Positions 59,631 to 64,000 of a DNA stretch of 64,000 bases are shown one piece after another. Made by a program: the position numbers and the translations under genes. Where the stretch lies: NCBI RefSeq assembly GCF_009905545.1, contig NZ_JAAALB010000001.1, forward strand, positions 62,001 through 126,000, written 5' to 3'. Every line of letters begins with the position of its first letter. Positions within the stretch are counted from its first letter, which is position 1. Under the pieces are notes generated by a model that worked only from the letters and a program-made list of their open reading frames with translations, searched no databases and was not told where the DNA came from. The DNA is from Cellulophaga sp. BC115SP. Lineage in GTDB: Bacteria; Bacteroidota; Bacteroidia; Cytophagales; Spirosomataceae.

Positions 59631-61667
59631 TTAAATTCCCAGTTTTATACCTGCATAAATCGTCCTTCCCGCTGCTGGTTCATAATATCTGTTAGCAGTG
59701 GCATTGATTTGAATATTGGCAAAATAAGCAGTATCAAAAAGATTGTTTACTCCCACAAATGGCTCAATTATAATTCCTTTCAAATGTTTTTGCCAACCTG
59801 CACGCAAATTCAAGGTTTGGTATCCATCTACAGAAACACTATTGGCATCATTGGCATACATCGACGATACACTTCGGAATTGCGCTACTGCAAATAGTCC
59901 TGATTTTGGAAAATACCTTAACTCTGCGTACACTTGATTTGTAGGAATCCCAGGCAAACGATTTCCAGCAAATTCTCCTGCCAAAGTTCTATAACTTGAG
60001 TACACAAAATCTGAGTAAGTATAATTGAGATACGTCGTCAGTGCTGGGATAATTTGATAACTTAATCCCAATTCTACACCTTTTCGGACAGACTCTCCTG
60101 CATTTCTATAAAAAGTACGCCCCACTTGATTAGGTAATTGATAAGGGACAATTTCACCCTGAATATTGATCTGAAAAATGCTTAAGTCAATTCTGGTTTT
60201 ATTACCTAACCACGCTTTATACCCTAATTCATAATTTTGCGATTTTTGAGGATTCAGGTCTGGATTGAATCCTCCTTGACCAGTTGGATTATTAGTCAAT
60301 TCATTGAGAGAAGGAGTTTCGAAATTACTTGTAAAGTTGGCATATAAGGTATTTCGAGGAGAAAGACTGTATGATACTCCAAACATAGGGCTAAATCGTT
60401 GAAAATCTCTCTGAGCCGACTGATTGCCATCTGACAAAAATTTATCAACAACTCCTATTCTTATCCAGTCATAGCGTGTATTTAATACTACTCTCAAAGC
60501 TGGTAGTGGGGCAAATTCTTGTAAAATATATGCTCCCGTATTATCAAAACTCTCTTCTTGGTCGAGGCGAAGCGTAGTGCGTACTCCTAATTTGTTATCA
60601 TATCGTTGACGATTATCGGTTTGATTTTCCAAATCTAAACCTGTTCGTAATTTATATCCTTTCGTAGAAAACTGATATGCAAGTCCTCCACCCCAAAATA
60701 CTCGTTGAAAGGCTATTTGTCCACTTGCTTCAAAGGCTTGATTGGTATTGAAATCACGATTTATTACAAAGGCTCTTGCGTTGATAGCACTTTTTTCTCC
60801 AAGTTTTTGGTCAAAAATTAACGCATTCCTCAACTGATTAAAAGATTCAGTAGTATTATAATCAACATTGGCTTTTCGAGCTTGGGTTCGGTCTTTATTT
60901 ACCTCCTCAATAGTCAAGCCTCCTGGGTCTTCAGCTTTAGGACTATTGATATAAGTGGTCAGCAAACTTAATTGTGTTTTTTCCGAGGGACGAAATCCTA
61001 TCTTGAGATTCAACAAATTGCGTTCTAAAGCACTCTTTTGACGATAACCCACACTTTCTAGTCTTGATACACTTCCCAACACCGACCATGCACCCCAAGA
61101 AGAGCCAAACTTTACTTGATAGCGCTTTAGACCATAACTTCCAAAAGTGCTCGATATTTCAGCGTAAGGCTTAGTAGGCATACTTTCGGTCTGCAACGAA
61201 ATTACCCCTCCTGAGGCATTTCCATAGATGCCAGCTGTTGCTCCTTTTAATACTTCTATTCTTTCTATTAATCCCACATCTATATTCCCCAATTTGGCGG
61301 TTCCATCTGGCGTTGATTCTGGCACGCCATCAAGGACAATTTTTAGCCCACGAATCCCAAAGGCAGCTCGAGCACCAAATCCTCTAATCGAAATTCTTAA
61401 GTCCTGAGCAAAGTTCTCAGAGTTCATGGCAAATACCCCAGGAACTGTATTGAGTGCATCAAACAATGACAATTTGGTTTGCCCTATTTGCAAACGAGCT
61501 TTTCCTAGTGTTGTAACTGATACTGGTAATTGGTTTTCTTTTTGAAGAATTCGTGACGAAAGTACGGTGACTGGCGCTAATTCTTTGGCTATATTGAGCG
61601 TATCCGGAGAAGGTTTTTGTGCCTGAATACTAAAAGGAATTAAAAATAGAAATAGGGCGCATTTCAT
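59631..61667 (-). CDS. TonB-dependent outer-membrane receptor
   Basis: 678 aa. Signal peptide 1-17 (IPFSIQAQ). The plug domain, about 35-155, has SVTTLGKARLQ, DALNTVPGVFAMNSEN and IEVLKGATAGIYGNASGGVI. A 22-strand-type barrel follows to the C-terminus (AGIKLGI). The sequence resembles iron/siderophore-type receptors (FecA/FhuA class) more than SusC proteins, since it lacks the extra N-terminal carboxypeptidase-like domain. Ligand unknown. It lies downstream of ssrA and alone in its unit. Confidence 0.9.
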   Translation of the reverse strand: MKCALFLFLIPFSIQAQKPSPDTLNIAKELAPVTVLSSRILQKENQLPVSVTTLGKARLQIGQTKLSLFDALNTVPGVFAMNSENFAQDLRISIRGFGARAAFGIRGLKIVLDGVPESTPDGTAKLGNIDVGLIERIEVLKGATAGIYGNASGGVISLQTESMPTKPYAEISSTFGSYGLKRYQVKFGSSWGAWSVLGSVSRLESVGYRQKSALERNLLNLKIGFRPSEKTQLSLLTTYINSPKAEDPGGLTIEEVNKDRTQARKANVDYNTTESFNQLRNALIFDQKLGEKSAINARAFVINRDFNTNQAFEASGQIAFQRVFWGGGLAYQFSTKGYKLRTGLDLENQTDNRQRYDNKLGVRTTLRLDQEESFDNTGAYILQEFAPLPALRVVLNTRYDWIRIGVVDKFLSDGNQSAQRDFQRFSPMFGVSYSLSPRNTLYANFTSNFETPSLNELTNNPTGQGGFNPDLNPQKSQNYELGYKAWLGNKTRIDLSIFQINIQGEIVPYQLPNQVGRTFYRNAGESVRKGVELGLSYQIIPALTTYLNYTYSDFVYSSYRTLAGEFAGNRLPGIPTNQVYAELRYFPKSGLFAVAQFRSVSSMYANDANSVSVDGYQTLNLRAGWQKHLKGIIIEPFVGVNNLFDTAYFANIQINATANRYYEPAAGRTIYAGIKLGI

Positions 61668-62577
61668 GTGTTATACAGAAAAAGAAGGGTTGACTTGGTT
61701 GCATTAAGACTATTGTAACTCAAAGCATAAAGGTACAATCAAAAAAACAAAACCCCGAAAAGTTTAGCTCTTCGAGGTTTATTATTTGATTAGGTATTTA
61801 CTGGTAAAGTAAGGATTAAGGTCTTTTGATAAATACAAATCATGTATTTGTATAGCAAGGATTACAATGCTTTTGATAAGGATGAAAGATGGGGTTCAAA
61901 GTCAAAACATCCGCCAATGTTTATAAAACCCCACCAATTCAAACCTGTTCTACATTGAGACAATCACTGCTTTATGCTCCAAACATCCGCCAATGAAAGA
62001 GCACGATTTTAAACAGATTGTCGCCAAAATATAGACTGAAGGTTACTTAATAGAAACCAAATATTGTTACCTATCCGCTATTGTGCGAAAGAGGAATTAA
62101 AGACAAAACAAATTTCATGTACGTCCAAATTAACTTTGGGTACAAAATCAAAAATTGAGATTAGTTGAAGTATTCTTTAAAGCAAGCTAACATCTTTATC
62201 AAAAGATGCTTTTTAAAGAAGTTTTAGCTAATAGACTTTCTGTATATTAGGCGAACACAAAAAATCAATAACTACTCCATGTGCTTTTGTAGCGGCAAAA
62301 GAATGGAATAAAAAATTAGAATAACCTAAGGCTCAATGTTATTCCAAGGCGATTATGTTATCTCAAAATACAATCATCATGCCAAATGGCAGAAAAGAAA
62401 TGAAATCGTCCAAATTTTATAACTTTGCTCAGATTATTGGAGTCATTCACTCAGACGACTGAGATTGAAACGTTCACTACTAATTTTTATTTAAAATTAC
62501 AACGTTTATACTAGGTATTGAAAAATATTCTAAAAAAACACATGAATTATTAAAATAATTTATGAACTGCATCTTAG
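61668..62577. other. 0.9-kb non-coding gap with repeats
   Basis: No gene is seen. It holds a terminator-like hairpin (61751-61779); a palindrome, ATACAAAT-catgt-ATTTGTAT (61833-61853); and a 15-bp direct repeat, AAACATCCGCCAATG, at 61906-61920 and 61981-61995. A related pair, AAGGATTA...CTTTTGATAA, lies near 61811 and 61857. The rest is AT-rich and could be decayed coding DNA. Confidence 0.45.
61745..61783 (-). terminator. Terminator-like hairpin
   Basis: AACCCCGAA (61751-61759) pairs with TTCGAGGTT (61771-61779) with one mismatch. On the minus strand it is followed by a T-rich tract, so it could end a transcript coming from the co-chaperone gene. Confidence 0.5.
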
Positions 62578-62949
62578 CTACCAATCTTCTCGGACAAGCA
62601 TCAAAATTGCTGACTGCGAAATGATGATATATTTTTCATGATCTACCTCTACTTCGATACCATTTCTCTTCAAAAACAACGCCTGATCGCCCTCTTTTAC
62701 CTGAAGAGGAATGTAGCGTACTTGGTCTGAATCTTTCCAAGGCTCATCTTCTTGAACCGCAGGAATCGGAAATCCTGGGCCAATTTTGATGACATATCCT
62801 TTCAATATCTCCTCTTTTTCTTGAACTGTTGGGGGCAAAAATAAACCCGAACGAGTCACACCATTGCTTTCTTGTGGGCGAATTAATACCTTATCACCCA
62901 TCATAATCACTTTATCCAAAGTATTGATACCTCCAATTGTTGTAATCAT
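62578..62949 (-). CDS. GroES-family co-chaperone
   Basis: 123 aa, longer than the usual 95-aa GroES. GroES features are DKVIMMGDKVLIRPQESNGV near the N-terminus, LFLPPTVQEKEEILKGYVIKIGPG as the mobile-loop region, and the final YIIISQSAILMLV strand. An insert (about 75-95, EDEPWKDSDQVRYIPLQ) distinguishes it. No groEL is adjacent, so it is probably a paralogue with its own partner. A -7 box lies 39 bp upstream. Confidence 0.82.
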   Translation of the reverse strand: MITTIGGINTLDKVIMMGDKVLIRPQESNGVTRSGLFLPPTVQEKEEILKGYVIKIGPGFPIPAVQEDEPWKDSDQVRYIPLQVKEGDQALFLKRNGIEVEVDHEKYIIISQSAILMLVREDW

Positions 62950-62987
62950 ATTTTAAGTATTGCTAAGTAAAGTATTTTGTTTCTGTG

Positions 62988-63015
62988 CAAAATTAAACAA
63001 TATTTTTTACTCAAA
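62988..63015 (-). promoter_or_regulatory. Promoter of the GroES-like gene
   Basis: Minus-strand TAATTTTG (62988-62995) fits the -7 consensus and TTTG (63012-63015) fits the -33 element, 16 bp apart. Confidence 0.5.
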
Positions 63016-63039
63016 AATTTAATACAGGTCAAAGGAAAA

Positions 63040-63552
63040 CTAATTAATTCTCGTTTTGGTTCTTGGCATACTTATTACTTCCACATCAAAAATACGCTTA
63101 CCATCAATTTTTAGACGAATAGCCGTCTGCACTGGATGAAAACCATGTTGTCCTGCGGCGCCCGGATTGATAAACAACATCCCTTTTCTATTCAAATCTC
63201 GTTTGACTTGTAGGATATGTGAATGTCCACAGACAAAAATTTCAGGCAACTGTATATCAAAACATTTTAGTGCATCTGGTTTGTATTTGGAAGGAGCACC
63301 TGCAATATGTGTCATACCAACTAAAACATCTTCGCAATAAAAATGGTTTATTAGAGGATATATCTGACGAATGGGTGTACCATCGATGTTGCCATAAACG
63401 CCAAAAATTGGTTTTATCGCCGATAATGTATCTGATACCGCAACGTCGCCCCAATCGCCTCCATGCCATATTTGATCACACCATTCTACATGCTCCATCA
63501 ATCTTGGGTCAAGGTAACTGTGTGTATCTGATATAATTAATACTTTTTCCAT
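63040..63552 (-). CDS. YfcE/MJ0936-type metallophosphoesterase
   Basis: 170 aa. The calcineurin-like metal-binding motifs are ISDTHSY (D8, H10), HGGDWGD, VYGNIDG, MTHIAG and CGHSHI. Size and motif order match the small YfcE-type phosphodiesterases. Their natural substrate is uncertain. It lies upstream of the GroES-like gene on the same strand with a promoter between them, so the two need not be one operon. Confidence 0.9.
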   Translation of the reverse strand: MEKVLIISDTHSYLDPRLMEHVEWCDQIWHGGDWGDVAVSDTLSAIKPIFGVYGNIDGTPIRQIYPLINHFYCEDVLVGMTHIAGAPSKYKPDALKCFDIQLPEIFVCGHSHILQVKRDLNRKGMLFINPGAAGQHGFHPVQTAIRLKIDGKRIFDVEVISMPRTKTRIN

Positions 63553-63713
63553 AATATCACTCGGTCATATTTTGTTAGTACTTCTTGTGATTATTTTATA
63601 CATTTAAGTATATTTTTTCAATTACATTCATTGACTCTCAAAACTAAAATAAGTAGGTGACTAATCGTTCACCTCAGAATTGACCGGCTCCCCAACCTTC
63701 TGTTAATTCCTTT

Positions 63714-64000
63714 ATGAGCACTCAAGCATTTGAAATACAGTTATATGAAAAACTCAACCAGTTTTTCTTTGAGCATGATTACCTGTTGATGGTAGATAAA
63801 AAGCAGTATAGAAAAATTACTAGCTCAGGGTTTCTGAACGTTATTTTTACCTGCACTTCATACGAGAATGAAATTTTGCTAGATGTAAATATCGGCTGCC
63901 GAAATGAAAAGATTGAGCAAATTGCCCAACAATACCTTGGAAACTCGCGTGATTACTGGGGAGATGCCAACACTTTTGTGATTTCGATTGGAAAATTCAA
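63714..64000 (+). CDS. Partial gene at the window end, unknown
   Basis: ATG at 63714, open to the window edge, 95 codons visible. The sequence begins MSTQAFEIQLYEKLNQFFFE and is a mixed alpha/beta, soluble protein with no recognised motif. The reading frame is clean and the composition normal, so it is a real gene truncated by the window. Confidence 0.6.
   Translation, partial: MSTQAFEIQLYEKLNQFFFEHDYLLMVDKKQYRKITSSGFLNVIFTCTSYENEILLDVNIGCRNEKIEQIAQQYLGNSRDYWGDANTFVISIGKF

Overview
The window looks like chromosome from a Bacteroidota organism, probably order Cytophagales. The supporting signs are low GC, a FecR/ECF sigma pair, a LytS/LytTR pair, a DUF5916 protein, a CBM9-type domain, a TonB receptor, and promoter -7 boxes of the TAnnTTTG type. 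The tmRNA tag also reads GNTSYAMAA, similar to the tag known from Cytophaga. A 41.6-kb apparently complete prophage sits in the middle, inserted in the 3' end of ssrA (tmRNA). No species can be named from the sequence alone.

Host left flank (1-17441): FecR anti-sigma factor and ECF sigma factor; LytTR response regulator and LytS-type kinase; outer-membrane DUF5916 protein; EamA permease; threonine aldolase; membrane-anchored dihaem cytochrome c; galK-galT with a divergent LacI-type regulator; three tandem copies of a two-hairpin repeat; an AlbA_2 (Schlafen-like) protein; and a phytanoyl-CoA dioxygenase-like enzyme. The last gene ends at what was originally the ssrA terminator.

Prophage (17442-59082): both ends carry the same 22-bp core from the T-arm and acceptor end of tmRNA. 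From left to right it holds: (i) a lysogeny module (TerB-like gene, XRE repressor, palindromic operator); (ii) early genes with a 992-aa primase-SF3 helicase and several small ORFs; (iii) a gene-free 0.6-kb stretch rich in GTTACAAA repeats, a candidate origin or regulator array; (iv) a fibre and head block (fibre-like protein, DUF1353, S49 protease, scaffold-like protein, major capsid, tail-tube-like); (v) an accessory island (structured-RNA candidate, coiled-coil and membrane morons, ParB-like protein, TET-associated-glycosyltransferase-like protein, methyltransferase-like protein lacking NPPY, SymE-like protein, stand-alone RarA/MgsA C-terminal domain, and small proteins with sliding-clamp or SSB-like tails); (vi) small and large terminase and portal; (vii) lysis (GH108 endolysin with an EF-hand loop, holin-like, overlapping spanin-like pair); (viii) tail genes including a DUF5977 protein and a 1360-aa tape measure; and (ix) a convergent tyrosine integrase. 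Head genes lying before the terminase is the reverse of the usual siphophage order.

Host right flank (59062-64000): tmRNA whose last bases and terminator now come from the phage, a TonB-dependent receptor, a 0.9-kb non-coding gap with repeats, a GroES-family co-chaperone, a YfcE-type phosphoesterase, and a partial unknown gene.

All protein assignments come from reading motifs and comparing with remembered families. No database search was possible.
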